Part shown: piece after piece, positions 28,487-36,543 of the stretch
How positions within the stretch are numbered: the first letter of the stretch is position 1
Layout: every line of letters begins with the position of its first letter
Origin: VAZQ01 sp963816745
GTDB lineage: Bacteria > Pseudomonadota > Alphaproteobacteria > Rhizobiales > Xanthobacteraceae
DNA length: 64,000 nt
NCBI GenBank assembly: GCA_963816745.1
Contig: CAWFLQ010000006.1
Span: forward strand, 372,001 to 436,000
Direction of reading: 5' to 3'
The notes under the pieces: generated by a model
Databases searched by the model: none
The model's input: the letters and a program-made list of their open reading frames with translations, nothing else
What the model was told of the DNA's origin: nothing
Translations under genes and position numbers: made by a program

Positions 28487-29083
28487 TTACTTAAGTCCTA
28501 AGCCTCCCTCCAATTCCTTGGTGCTCGGAAACACGCCGACGACGATCCGGGTCGGCGGCGACACCAGCAGGACCCGATTGCTCGCCACCGCGTATTCATA
28601 GCCCTGAGTCTGCGGCACGCGCGCGATGAGCTCATCCGGCACCGCGCGCAATTCGATCGCCGGCGGCAACTCGACGCCGATGTCGGCGTTGAACGCCGAT
28701 CCGGCCGGCTGATCCTTCAACGATGCGTAGATCGCGCGGCGCTGCTCGTCTGTGAGCATCTTGAACGTGTAGGCGACGGTGATGAGCTCGTCGTCGGCCG
28801 CGTTTTTCTGCGAGAACTTCGCCGGCACCGTTTGGCTATCGGCCGGCGCGCCCGGCACCGCCAAGGCGCCATCGACGAACACCTTGTCGTCCAGCGGCTT
28901 GACGGTCGGCGCATGCGAGCTCGGCTCCTCCGTGCCCGTCTTGCCGGAAGGCGTCTGCTGCGCCTTTTCCTGCTGCGACTGTTGCTGCGCGTCGGCCGGC
29001 GGGGATGGCTGCTGCGCGCTCGCGGGCAGGGCCGTTGCGGTGAAAGCGGCCGCAAACAATACGGGGCGGAAAAGTGACGTCAT
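28487..29083 (-). CDS. DUF1236-type exported protein
   Basis: A 198-residue secreted protein. Signal peptide: MTSLFRPVLFAAAFTATALP, cleaved after ASA. A Gln/Ser/Pro-rich linker follows (SPPADAQQQSQQEKAQQT), then the conserved C-terminal domain with AYTFKMLTDEQRRAIYASLK and VPDELIARVPQTQGYEYAVA plus RVLLVSPPTRIVVGVF, as in the DUF1236 family. The start at 29083 is preceded by GGAGG. It is paralogous to 25483-26046, with no repeat insertion here. Function unknown. Confidence 0.8.
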   Translation of the reverse strand: MTSLFRPVLFAAAFTATALPASAQQPSPPADAQQQSQQEKAQQTPSGKTGTEEPSSHAPTVKPLDDKVFVDGALAVPGAPADSQTVPAKFSQKNAADDELITVAYTFKMLTDEQRRAIYASLKDQPAGSAFNADIGVELPPAIELRAVPDELIARVPQTQGYEYAVASNRVLLVSPPTRIVVGVFPSTKELEGGLGLK

Positions 29084-29325
29084 GGTGGACCTCCGTGCCT
29101 TCAGGCGGGTCAAGCGCGGGATAAACGCCGCGCACGGCGGCAACGTTCCGCAAAGGCCGGTTCCCGAGGCGGTTTTCCGCTCGTTCGTCAAAGTTCCGTG
29201 GTTGCCGATGTCACATGATCACCACAGCGGACGGATTTCGGCTGCCAACCCCGCCTCCGCGTGAATTTTCGGCTTTGCCCTCGGCCGCATGTCGGTAAGA
29301 TTCGCTTCCGGAGGGGGGACCTCGG

Positions 29326-29694
29326 ATGATTCTCGCGCCGCTAGCCGCGGCCGTGCTGGTCGTCAGCGTTGCGACCGGCCCGACCGTCGATACGCCGCAC
29401 GCGCCGACCTTGTCCGCGCAGCAGAAGAGCGCGGCGATGCGGCCTCTCGTGCGCTCCGCGACGGAATGCATCGCCCGCACGGTCAGCGCCGACCCGCGTT
29501 TCGGACAGCGCAATGCGGATCTCGGAGACCTGATCGTCGACTCGATGCCAACTTGCACGGCGCAGGTGCGCGCCATGATCGATGCCTATGACCGCTATTT
29601 CGGCGCCGGCGAAGGCGAAGCGTTCTTCATCGGCCCCTATCTCGACGTGCTGCCGACCGCCGTGAGCAACTGGGCCCGCGACGCCGTCAAGTAG
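29326..29694 (+). CDS. small exported protein of unknown function
   Basis: A 122-residue protein with an N-terminal hydrophobic segment (ILAPLAAAVLVVSVATGPTV) acting as signal peptide or anchor. The rest is helix-rich with two Cys (TECIARTV and MPTCTAQVR) that could pair by a disulfide. The ATG at 29326 has GGAGGGGGGACC ahead. No family recognised. It is followed by a hairpin at 29711-29740. Confidence 0.6.
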   Translation: MILAPLAAAVLVVSVATGPTVDTPHAPTLSAQQKSAAMRPLVRSATECIARTVSADPRFGQRNADLGDLIVDSMPTCTAQVRAMIDAYDRYFGAGEGEAFFIGPYLDVLPTAVSNWARDAVK

Positions 29695-29710
29695 GCGAAA
29701 GCCGCATGCA

Positions 29711-29740
29711 CGGAAATGGCCGCGCTCCGGGCCATTTCCG
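29711..29740. terminator. hairpin between convergent genes
   Basis: CGGAAATGGC and GCCATTTCCG form a perfect 10-bp stem with a short GC loop, 17 bp after the stop of the 29326 gene and 28 bp beyond the stop of the convergent 29768 gene. It could end both messages. There is no clear T-run. Confidence 0.5.
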
Positions 29741-29767
29741 TGCCCCGCTCCACAGTCGATGATAAGG

Positions 29768-30022
29768 TCAGCGATCGCAGCGACGTTCGGTGCGAACGAC
29801 CTTGACGCCGTTCTGCCGTTCGCTGACGGTCACGGTACGGCAATCACGGTGGCGGCGGCCGTCGGTGTCGATCACGACGCCGGGGCCGCGCGGACCGCCG
29901 AGGCGCACATCGACATCGACCTGCGCCAGCTGGGTAGAATCGGCCTTGGCGACTCCGGCGAGCATCGGAGCGGCTGTCAAAACGGCGGCGGCCGTCGTCA
30001 TTGCAATCAAAATGGTTTTCAT
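29768..30022 (-). CDS. small secreted protein of unknown function
   Basis: An 84-residue protein with a signal peptide (MKTILIAMTTAAAVLTAAP, cleavage about AKA-DST). The mature part is Arg- and Val-rich (VDVDVRLGGPRGPGVVIDTD), followed by DCRTVTVSERQNGVKVVRTE and RRCDR at the end, with two Cys that could form one disulfide. Such short Arg/Asp-rich periplasmic proteins recur in Bradyrhizobium relatives without known function. The ATG at 30022 follows AGGACGG. Confidence 0.7.
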   Translation of the reverse strand: MKTILIAMTTAAAVLTAAPMLAGVAKADSTQLAQVDVDVRLGGPRGPGVVIDTDGRRHRDCRTVTVSERQNGVKVVRTERRCDR

Positions 30023-30113
30023 TGTCCGTCCTCGTTGGTCCAACCCCTCGGTTTCAACGCCGGACCAACGAGGCGCGTCGGAAATGGTTCCGCGCTCTCG
30101 AAGAACTAAAGAC

Positions 30114-31205
30114 TCAGAGCACGCGCGGCGCCAGTGCGGGCTTGAGCACGAGCGACAGCGGCAGCGTCAGCAGCACGATCCCCGCAACGACCATCAGTGC
30201 CGTCGGCACGCCGAGCGCATCGCCGACCACGCCATAGATCATGGGGGCAACGGCGCCGGCACCGATGGTGCCGGTATAGAACACGCTGAACGCACGTGCG
30301 CGCCGTTCCGGCGCGACCAGGTCGGGCACCGACCCGTAGAGCACCGACGACGTGCCGTTGAGCGCGACCCCGATGATCGGCAGCAGCACCATGGCGGCTT
30401 CGAGCGGCAGCGGCAGCAACGTCACGATCAGGACCGCTGTCAGCCCCTCGGTGAGCCACACCGTCGCGACTGCACCGATGCGCGCGCCGATGAAGGCGCA
30501 GACCAGCTTGCCGGCCGCACCGCCCGCGAACACGAGCGTCAGCGCCAGCCCGATGGTCGGCAGGCTCGCGCCCTTCGCCGTCAGCACGAACGGCAGGAAC
30601 AGCAGGAACCCCATGCGGGTGGCACTGTCGAGCATGCCGATCGAGAGCAGCACCGGAAAGGCGAAGCGTGGTGCCGCGCGTTGCTCGTCAGCAGCCGGGC
30701 TCGGCAAGGTCTGCTCCGGCGCGACCACCGCGCCATAGCGCGGCGTCAGCATGAAGATCGCCGCCGCGGCGACGAAGCCGAGCGCGCCGAGCAGCGCGAG
30801 CGTCGGCCGCCACGGCATCACGACCAGCAACAGCGCGGCCGCGGCCGGCACGGTCATCTTGCCGATGTCGCCGGCGAAATTGTAGGTGCCGAGCGCTTTC
30901 ATCGAGCGCGGTCCGGCAAAGGCGCGCGCCATCAGGGAAGACGCCAGCGGGTGCTGGGTGCTGGCGCCGAGCCCGCTGACGAACAGCGCCACCAGCAGGA
31001 GGCCGAAGCTCGCGCTGGCGCCCGCCAGGCAGTAGCCGGCGCCGGCGAGCGCGGTGCCGAACGCGAGAACCGCCGTAGCGCCCAAACGCTCCGCGACAAG
31101 GCCGGCGGGAATCTGGAAGCTCGCCATGGTGCCGGCGAAGAGCCCGCGCAGCAGGCCCAGCTCCGCATAGCCGAGCCCGAACTCCTTCTGCCAGACCGGC
31201 AGCAT
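30114..31205 (-). CDS. MFS transporter, N-terminus abutting a repeat
   Basis: A 12-helix-type major-facilitator protein, about 363 residues from the ATG at 31205 (MLPVWQKEFGLGYAEL). The true N-terminus is longer: upstream codons read HALHDGYTDLIYV, the conserved end of helix 1 in this subgroup. That frame stays open into the 95-bp repeat at 31267-31361 with no ATG or GTG before an in-frame stop, so the original start may have been lost to the repeat, or a non-standard start or frameshift from the ATG at 31317 is used. Motif A-like segments are not obvious. The substrate is unknown. Confidence 0.8.
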   Translation of the reverse strand: MLPVWQKEFGLGYAELGLLRGLFAGTMASFQIPAGLVAERLGATAVLAFGTALAGAGYCLAGASASFGLLLVALFVSGLGASTQHPLASSLMARAFAGPRSMKALGTYNFAGDIGKMTVPAAAALLLVVMPWRPTLALLGALGFVAAAAIFMLTPRYGAVVAPEQTLPSPAADEQRAAPRFAFPVLLSIGMLDSATRMGFLLFLPFVLTAKGASLPTIGLALTLVFAGGAAGKLVCAFIGARIGAVATVWLTEGLTAVLIVTLLPLPLEAAMVLLPIIGVALNGTSSVLYGSVPDLVAPERRARAFSVFYTGTIGAGAVAPMIYGVVGDALGVPTALMVVAGIVLLTLPLSLVLKPALAPRVL

Positions 31206-31266
31206 GACGTAGATCAGATCGGTGTAGCCGTCGTGCAGCGCGTGCGCGCCGCAGGCAACGCACGGC

Positions 31267-31361
31267 GGCGCGCGCCGACGAGCCCGTTTCAGGGCGAGTG
31301 TCCGGCGCGCGCGTCATATAGATTTGCCGCGCTGGCAGCTCGCTGGGCTCGCCAGCGCGGC
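31267..31361 (+). repeat. 95-bp double-hairpin repeat, copy 3 (between MFS and MaoC genes)
   Basis: GCGCGCGCCGACGAGCCCGT, CAGGGCGAGTGTCCGGCGCG, the linker GTCATATAGATTT and the hairpin GCCGCGCTGGC...GCCAGCGCGGC. It touches the 5' end of the MFS gene and lies 4 bp from the stop of the MaoC gene; both genes are read antisense to the repeat. Confidence 0.85.
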
Positions 31362-31365
31362 GCGC

Positions 31366-31887
31366 TCATCGCGCCTGGCGGTGAGCACCTGCCCGCTCGC
31401 TCCACTCATGACGCCTGCGTTTGCGTTCGACGAAGGCGCTGCTGACGAACGACATCACCGGCTCGCCGTGCTGGTTCACGCCGATATTGCGCACGCGGAT
31501 CAGGCCCCAGCCGGGACGGCTGTTCAAGGGCCGCGCCTCCAGCACTTCGCTCCCGTAGGAGACGGTATCGCCGGCATAGACCGGCTTGAGCCATTTGAGG
31601 TCGCGAAAGCCGGGCGAAGGACCGAGCTGGGCGACCGCCTCGCCGCGCGCGCGCCGCTCCTCGTCCTCGCGCCGGCGACAGTCGATCAGGAGCCGCATCC
31701 AGACGCAGACGGTGTGCCAGCCCGAGGCGCAGAGCGCCCCGAAATGCGAGCGCGCGGCCGCCGCCTCGTCGAGATGGAACGGCTGCGGATCGAAGCGCGA
31801 CGCGAACGACTTGATGTCCTCCGCCGTGAAGGTGTGCCGGCCGAGATCGCTGGTCTCGCCGATGCGGATGTCCTCGAAGTACTTCAT
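31366..31887 (-). CDS. MaoC-family (R)-hydratase-like protein
   Basis: A 173-residue hot-dog-fold protein. MKYFEDIRIGETSDLGRHTF opens the MaoC domain and FASRFDPQPFHLDEAAAARS carries the hydratase motif (Asp and His of the enoyl-CoA hydratase 2 site), followed by ASGWHTVCVWMRLL. WGLIRVRNIGVNQHGEPVMSF is the last strand pair. It overlaps the upstream MaoC gene by 4 bases (ATGA), so the two are translated together and may form a heterodimer. The C-terminus is basic and ends 4 bp before a repeat. Confidence 0.88.
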   Translation of the reverse strand: MKYFEDIRIGETSDLGRHTFTAEDIKSFASRFDPQPFHLDEAAAARSHFGALCASGWHTVCVWMRLLIDCRRREDEERRARGEAVAQLGPSPGFRDLKWLKPVYAGDTVSYGSEVLEARPLNSRPGWGLIRVRNIGVNQHGEPVMSFVSSAFVERKRRRHEWSERAGAHRQAR

Positions 31888-32330
31888 GCTCGCCGTCCGA
31901 ACATCGGACTGACGATCAAGCTCAGCACCGGCTGCTCCGTCGGACCGATGAGCTCCATGTGGAATTTGACGAAACCCATGTCCGGCCGGCTGCGCGAGGC
32001 GCGCGTCTCGAGCACGGTCGCGCGCGCCTTGATCCGTTCGCCCGGACGCACCGGCGCGAGCCACCTCACCTCTTCCACCCCCGGCGCGCCCATGAAACTC
32101 GCGTTGACCAGGAAGTTGTCCGTGAGCATGCGCATGAGAATACAGCAGCTGTGCCAGCCTGACGCCACCAGGCCCCCAAGCAAGGTCGCGCGCGCGGCCT
32201 GCTCGTCGAGATGCATGGGCTGCGGATCGTATTCGGCGGCGAAGGCGACGATTTCCTCGCGGGTGACGATCCGCGACCCGCAATCCGTGACTTGGCCTGG
32301 CTCGAAATCTTCCCAATGGAGGCGGGGCAC
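31884..32330 (-). CDS. MaoC-family (R)-hydratase-like protein
   Basis: A 148-residue paralogue of the downstream gene. It opens LHWEDFEPGQVTDCGSRIVT and has AAEYDPQPMHLDEQAARATL with the catalytic Asp/His pair, ASGWHSCCILMRML and VRPGERIKARATVLETRASR. The pair may hydrate or dehydrate short acyl-CoA substrates, as in mesaconyl- or crotonyl-CoA routes; no CoA ligase or dehydrogenase is adjacent to say which. Confidence 0.88.
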   Translation of the reverse strand: MPRLHWEDFEPGQVTDCGSRIVTREEIVAFAAEYDPQPMHLDEQAARATLLGGLVASGWHSCCILMRMLTDNFLVNASFMGAPGVEEVRWLAPVRPGERIKARATVLETRASRSRPDMGFVKFHMELIGPTEQPVLSLIVSPMFGRRA

Positions 32331-32631
32331 GACGATCCCTATGCTTGCGGGTAGCCCGATCCCTAAACACCAGTTCCAATGCGGTCAACCAAGCCACATA
32401 TCGGGGACGTATGCACACAGGGAAGGGACCGGTTCCGCCGATCTTGTTAATCCAACCCGAACGTTGATAATTCAAACCTCGATTGAACCGCCAAAGCGCC
32501 GCAGGTACAGTGTCGGTGGGCAGTTGAGGATCGCGGCAGCGCAACATGAGCTAGAGCCGCGGGGCGACAGAATTGGGCTTTACATACGGCATCTGGACAT
32601 CGGCGGCGCCCCTGCGTCGGGAGGAGGACCT
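32331..32631. other. intergenic region, divergent promoters expected
   Basis: 301 bp between the MaoC pair and the DUF4282 gene, AT-richer around 32450-32480 (TTAATCCAACCCGAACGTTG). No gene is supported. It must carry the promoters of both units, but no clear consensus pair can be assigned. Confidence 0.4.
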
Positions 32632-32922
32632 ATGTTGGATTACCGGGACTTGTTTCAGTGGGAACGGTTCATCACGCCGTCGATCATCAAGATCTTCTAC
32701 TGGCTCTCGGTCGGCCTCTCCGTTCTATTCGGCCTCTCCGGCATGCTTTCCGGGCTGGCGCTGATGGTGCATTCCCTCTTAAGCGGACTTTTTATGATCG
32801 TCGGTAGCCTGATAGGGATGGTCATCGGCGTGATCTTCGCGCGCATCATCTCCGAGTTCGTGCTGATCATGTTCCGCATCAACGAGCATCTGGGCGCGAT
32901 CCGCCAACGCGGACAGATGTGA
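32632..32922 (+). CDS. DUF4282-like small membrane protein
   Basis: A 96-residue protein beginning MLDYRDLFQWERFITPSIIK, followed by two hydrophobic helices (about residues 22-45 and 50-75) and the conserved-looking ARIISEFVLIMFRINEHLG. This matches the DUF4282 pattern of a short two-helix inner-membrane protein. The ATG at 32632 follows GAGGAGGACC. Function unknown. Confidence 0.75.
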   Translation: MLDYRDLFQWERFITPSIIKIFYWLSVGLSVLFGLSGMLSGLALMVHSLLSGLFMIVGSLIGMVIGVIFARIISEFVLIMFRINEHLGAIRQRGQM

Positions 32923-32937
32923 CGAAGCGCCCGGTTG

Positions 32938-33367
32938 CTAGCGACCGGCGATCTTCCACGCGATCCACAGGAACGGCGCGAGAAACAGCGCAGTCCCACA
33001 GGCTGTGACCAGAATTCGACCTATCCGGCCGAATGCGGTCAGTGCGTCCCAGCCTGGTCGCGGATGTTTGAGACTGCGTCGTAGCAGGCCGAAGAGGACA
33101 CCGAGGCACAACCACGCGCTCAGCAGCAGGTACCAACCGAGTTCTGGCTGCAGCGCGCCCGGGTATTAATTTTACAGCCACAAGTGTCGCGACCCCAGCG
33201 GCCGCAAAAATCGCGCCAACGACCAGAACTAACATCCAACCAAGATAGGGACGCAGCGCCAATCGCAGCAAACGCCGCCGAAGCCATGTGAAGACGACAA
33301 GGAAAAGACGGATATCGGGATCACTCGACCCGGACGACGACGTCTCGTCCTTGCGCGCCGCGGGCAT
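32938..33367 (-). CDS. multi-pass membrane protein coupled to ychF (one frameshift)
   Basis: The ATG at 33367 overlaps the ychF stop (TGATG), so translation is coupled. The N-terminus is polar (MPAARKDETSSSGSSDPDIR), then come hydrophobic segments around FLVVFTWLRRRLLRLAL and LGWMLVLVVGAIFAAAGVA. One extra C near 33160 shifts the frame; corrected, it continues LQPELGWYLLLSAWLCLGVL and LVTACGTALFLAPFLWIAWK, ending at TAG 32938-32940. It would have about four membrane helices. No family recognised. Confidence 0.55.
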
Positions 33368-34473
33368 CAGGTCGCGAAGCGGAAGTGCATGACGTCGCCG
33401 TCGGCGACCACGTATTCCTTGCCTTCGAGCCGCAGCTTGCCGCCGTCGCGCGCGCCGGCCTCGCCGCCGAGCGCCACGTAGTCGTCGTAGGCGATAGTCT
33501 CGGCGCGGATGAAGCCGCGCTCGAAATCGGTATGGATCACACCGGCGGCCTGCGGCGCCTTGGTGCCGCGCGTCACCGTCCAGGCACGCGCCTCCTTCGG
33601 CCCGGCGGTGAAATAAGTGACGAGGTCGAGCAGCGCATAGCCCGCCCGGATCAGTCGATCGAGTCCAGGTTCGGCGAGACCGACCGCCGCCAGATATTCG
33701 GTGCGCTCCGCGCGCGAGAGCACCGCGATCTCGGCCTCGATCTTGGCCGAGATGACCACGCAGCCCGCGCCCTCCTGCTTTGCACGGGCCTCGACGCGAC
33801 GGGAAAAGTCGTTGCCACCAGCCGCCGCGGCCTCCTCGACGTTGCAGACATAGAGAACCGGCATCGAGGTCAGGAGGCCGAGCATGTGAAAGGCGGCCTC
33901 CTCCTCCGGCTTGCGCTCGACCATGCGGGCGGGCGTGCCGTCGCGCAGCAGCGCGAGCGCGCGGTTGACGAGATCGAGCGTCTCCTTCGCCTCTTTCGCC
34001 TCCTTGTCGTTGCCCTTGGCCTTTTTCTCCAGCGCATCGGTACGGCGCTCGAGGCTGTCGAGATCGGCGAGCATCAGCTCGGTCTCGATGGTCTCGATGT
34101 CGGCGATCGGATCGATCCGGTTCTCGACATGGGTGACGTCGGTGTCCTCGAAGCAGCGCACGACATGGGCGATGGCGTCGACCTCGCGGATATTGGCGAG
34201 GAACTGGTTGCCCAGGCCCTCGCCCTTGGAAGCGCCGCGCACGAGCCCGGCGATATCGACGAAGGTGAGCCGCGTCGGCACGATCTGCTCGGACTTCGCC
34301 AAGGTCGCGAGCTTGCCGAGCCGCGGATCCGGCACGGCCACCTCGCCAACGTTCGGCTCGATGGTGCAGAACGGATAGTTTGCCGCCTGCGCCGCCGCAG
34401 TTTCGGTCAGCGCGTTGAAGAGCGTCGACTTGCCCACATTCGGCAGGCCGACGATGCCGCATTTGAATCCCAT
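33367..34473 (-). CDS. ychF: redox-regulated ATPase/GTPase YchF
   Basis: A 368-residue Obg-family P-loop protein. G1 is GIVGLPNVGKSTLFNAL, G3 is DIAGLVRGASKGEGLGNQFL, and the NxEx region is VLYVCNVEE, which gives YchF its ATP preference. The C-terminal TGS-like domain has GVIHTDFERGFIRAE and DGDVMHFRFAT. YchF binds ribosomes and affects stress responses. It sits in a translation-related block with pth and L25 on the same strand, 25 bp downstream of pth. Confidence 0.95.
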   Translation of the reverse strand: MGFKCGIVGLPNVGKSTLFNALTETAAAQAANYPFCTIEPNVGEVAVPDPRLGKLATLAKSEQIVPTRLTFVDIAGLVRGASKGEGLGNQFLANIREVDAIAHVVRCFEDTDVTHVENRIDPIADIETIETELMLADLDSLERRTDALEKKAKGNDKEAKEAKETLDLVNRALALLRDGTPARMVERKPEEEAAFHMLGLLTSMPVLYVCNVEEAAAAGGNDFSRRVEARAKQEGAGCVVISAKIEAEIAVLSRAERTEYLAAVGLAEPGLDRLIRAGYALLDLVTYFTAGPKEARAWTVTRGTKAPQAAGVIHTDFERGFIRAETIAYDDYVALGGEAGARDGGKLRLEGKEYVVADGDVMHFRFAT

Positions 34474-34498
34474 CGATGTCTCTCAATCCTCGTCCGGC

Positions 34499-35098
34499 TC
34501 ATCCCGCTCTTTCGTGTCGCCGAAAGCCTTTGGCCTGCATGGCGAGATGCACCTTGTTCTGGAAGCTCGCGTCCTGCCCCTTCGCCAAGAGCTCGGCATT
34601 GTCGGCGATGATGGCGCTCAAGGCCTCGACCCAGGGCCGCTCGTCCTTGGCGAAATCGCTGAGCACGTGGGGATGCACCATCTCCTTCACACCGGGATGA
34701 CCGACGCCGATGCGCACGCGGCGGTAGTCGTTGCCGACATGCGCCGAGATCGAGCGCAGGCCGTTGTGACCGGCGACGCCGCCGCCGGTCTTGACCCGCA
34801 CCTTCGCCGGCGCGAGATCGATCTCGTCGTGGAACACCACGATGTCGGGAAGTCCGAGCTTGTAGAAATGCGCGGCTTCCGCGACCGCGCGGCCGGACTC
34901 GTTCATGAAGGTGCCGGGCAGCAGCAGCAGCACGCGCTCGCCGCCGAGCGGCCCTTCCGCCGATACGCCCTGGAAGCGGCGCCGCCACGGACCGATGCCG
35001 TGGCGCTTGGCGATCGCGTCCACCACCATGAAACCGATATTGTGTCGGTTGCCGGCATAGCGCGAACCGGGATTGCCGAGCCCGACGAAGAGCAGCAT
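34499..35098 (-). CDS. pth: peptidyl-tRNA hydrolase
   Basis: A 199-residue Pth enzyme that recycles tRNA from drop-off peptidyl-tRNA. The catalytic features are LFVGLGNPGSRYAGNRHNIG (conserved Asn and His), LLLPGTFMNESGRAV, VFHDEIDLAPAKVRVK and GGGVAGHNGLRSI. The start MLLFVGLGN is at 35098. It lies between L25 and ychF on the same strand; the L25-pth-ychF order is common in alphaproteobacteria. Confidence 0.96.
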   Translation of the reverse strand: MLLFVGLGNPGSRYAGNRHNIGFMVVDAIAKRHGIGPWRRRFQGVSAEGPLGGERVLLLLPGTFMNESGRAVAEAAHFYKLGLPDIVVFHDEIDLAPAKVRVKTGGGVAGHNGLRSISAHVGNDYRRVRIGVGHPGVKEMVHPHVLSDFAKDERPWVEALSAIIADNAELLAKGQDASFQNKVHLAMQAKGFRRHERAG

Positions 35099-35115
35099 GT
35101 GCCGATGTCCGTGCT

Positions 35116-35208
35116 GTCATGCCCGCGGAAGCGGGCATCCAGTAACCGCCGACCGCGAGAGTCTCGACACGCCGGTGGTTACTGGGTCCCCGCTTTCGCG
35201 GGGACGAC
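35116..35208. repeat. GTCATGCCCGCGG/CCCGCTTTCGCGGG-type palindrome
   Basis: GTCATGCCCGCGGAAGCGGG at the left and CCCCGCTTTCGCGGGGACGAC at the right, with inner inverted TCCAGTAACC/GGTTACTGGG. It lies between the pth start and the L25 stop. Such palindromes are frequent between genes in this bacterial group. Confidence 0.85.
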
Positions 35209-35217
35209 GGAGAGAGT

Positions 35218-35955
35218 TTACTTCTTCTCCGCGGCCGGAGCCGCGGCGGCGGGAGCGCCCGCAGCCGGAGCGGCACCGGGCGCAGCGCCCGGAGCCGCGC
35301 CTTCGGCCGGCGCGCCCGCTTCCGCGGCGGCAGCAGCAGCGGCAGCTGCGGCAGCGGCGGCTTCGGCGGCGGCCTTCATTTCTTCGGCGTAGCCCGACGG
35401 CGGCACGATGGTGACCAGCGTCTGATCGACCCTGCCGACCACGCGCACCTTCGGCGGCAGCGCCACTTCGCTCAGATGCTTGGAGTAATTGATCTCGAGA
35501 CCGGAGATGTCGACGTCGATCGATTCCGGAATATCGTCCACCGAACACACCACCTCGACCGCGTGGGTGACGATGTTGACGGTGCCGCCGCGCTTCACGC
35601 CCGGCGCCTGTTCGGCGTTCATGACGTGGACCGGAATGCGCACGCGGATCTGCGCGCCCTCGCCCAGCCGCAGGAAATCAACGTGCACCGGCAGGTCCTT
35701 CACCGGGTCGAGCTGGAAGTCGCGCGGGATGACGCGGTGCTTGGCACCGTCGACCTCGAGGTCGTAGACGGTGGTGAGAAAGCGCCCGGCATAGATGCGC
35801 TGCTTGAGCTCGGCGTGGTCGACCGAGACATTGAACGGGGGTTTGCCATCGCCGTAGATCACGCCCGGCACGCGGCCGGCTCGACGCTCTGCCCGGGCGG
35901 CCCCCTTGCCGGCCCGTGCACGCGCCGTCGCCTTCATTTCCTTGACGGTCGCCAT
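35218..35955 (-). CDS. rplY: 50S ribosomal protein L25/general stress protein Ctc
   Basis: A 245-residue long-form L25 that binds 5S rRNA. It begins MATVKEMKATARARAGKGAA, then RRAGRVPGVIYGDGKPPFNV, PVKDLPVHVDFLRLGEGAQI and the C-terminal beta domain with VDDIPESIDVDISGLE. The last 50 residues are an unusual low-complexity Ala/Pro/Gly/Glu tail ending AAPAAEKK, probably disordered. The start at 35955 sits close behind a leader hairpin. It heads the L25-pth-ychF group. Confidence 0.95.
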   Translation of the reverse strand: MATVKEMKATARARAGKGAARAERRAGRVPGVIYGDGKPPFNVSVDHAELKQRIYAGRFLTTVYDLEVDGAKHRVIPRDFQLDPVKDLPVHVDFLRLGEGAQIRVRIPVHVMNAEQAPGVKRGGTVNIVTHAVEVVCSVDDIPESIDVDISGLEINYSKHLSEVALPPKVRVVGRVDQTLVTIVPPSGYAEEMKAAAEAAAAAAAAAAAAAEAGAPAEGAAPGAAPGAAPAAGAPAAAAPAAEKK

Positions 35956-35980
35956 GGTGAAAGTCCTCTTGAAACGAAAC

Positions 35981-35996
35981 GGCCGCAAATGCGGCC
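35981..35996 (-). promoter_or_regulatory. hairpin in the L25 leader
   Basis: GGCCGC-AAAT-GCGGCC forms a perfect 6-bp stem, followed on the minus strand by GTTTCGTTTC, 26 bp before the L25 ATG. It could end the upstream UbiK transcript or act as a leader attenuator for L25. The evidence is only the hairpin and its position. Confidence 0.35.
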
Positions 35997-36166
35997 TTGA
36001 ATTACCGCGGCATGCCTCCAGGGGTGTCCGGGGTCGCGGTCTGGTTTGCGCAGGCGGACTTTAAAGCTCGCCCACGGTTCGGCGCGCTTATAACGGGGGC
36101 ATGGCGGAAAAACAAGGAACGCGTGCGGACCGCCAATGCCGGGAAAAATGCTTTCTCTGCAAATGC

Positions 36167-36451
36167 TTAAGGGGTGCCGCCCGAGCCGAGCCTGGTCTCG
36201 AGCGCGGCGAGCCTGGCCTCGAGCGTGGCGATGCGGGCCTTGAGGGCCTCGTTTTCCTCCCGCGCCAGCCGCGCCATGTCCTTGACCGCCTCGAACTCCT
36301 CGCGCTTGACCACGTCGAGGTCGCGCAGGATGCGGTCGGCCTGGTTGCGGACCACAGTGTCGAACTCGCGCCGCACGCCCGAGGCGACGCCGGCCGCGTC
36401 GTTCATCAGCCGCGCGAACTCGTCGAAGAAGCGGTTGGTGGTCTGGGTCAT
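36167..36451 (-). CDS. ubiK: BMFP-domain accessory factor (UbiK family)
   Basis: A 94-residue protein. The N-terminal helix FFDEFARLMNDAAGVASGVR precedes FDTVVRNQADRILRDLDVV, and a C-terminal coiled coil follows (ALKARIATLEARLAALETRL). This is the BMFP pattern of UbiK, a trimeric factor that assists aerobic ubiquinone biosynthesis near the membrane. The start at 36451 is clear. The gene stands alone. Confidence 0.85.
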   Translation of the reverse strand: MTQTTNRFFDEFARLMNDAAGVASGVRREFDTVVRNQADRILRDLDVVKREEFEAVKDMARLAREENEALKARIATLEARLAALETRLGSGGTP

Positions 36452-36543
36452 GTCGCTTGCCTCGGGTCCAATTCGTTACATGAACAATGGGGACGGATTG
36501 ATCCTCGTCGCAAGGCCCGGCACGGTGGTCAGCCGGCGCCCCG

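Noticed and set aside
29790..31445. A 551-codon open frame on the plus strand
   Set aside because: Antisense to the MFS transporter and rich in Arg/Gln repeats; no ribosome site or motif.
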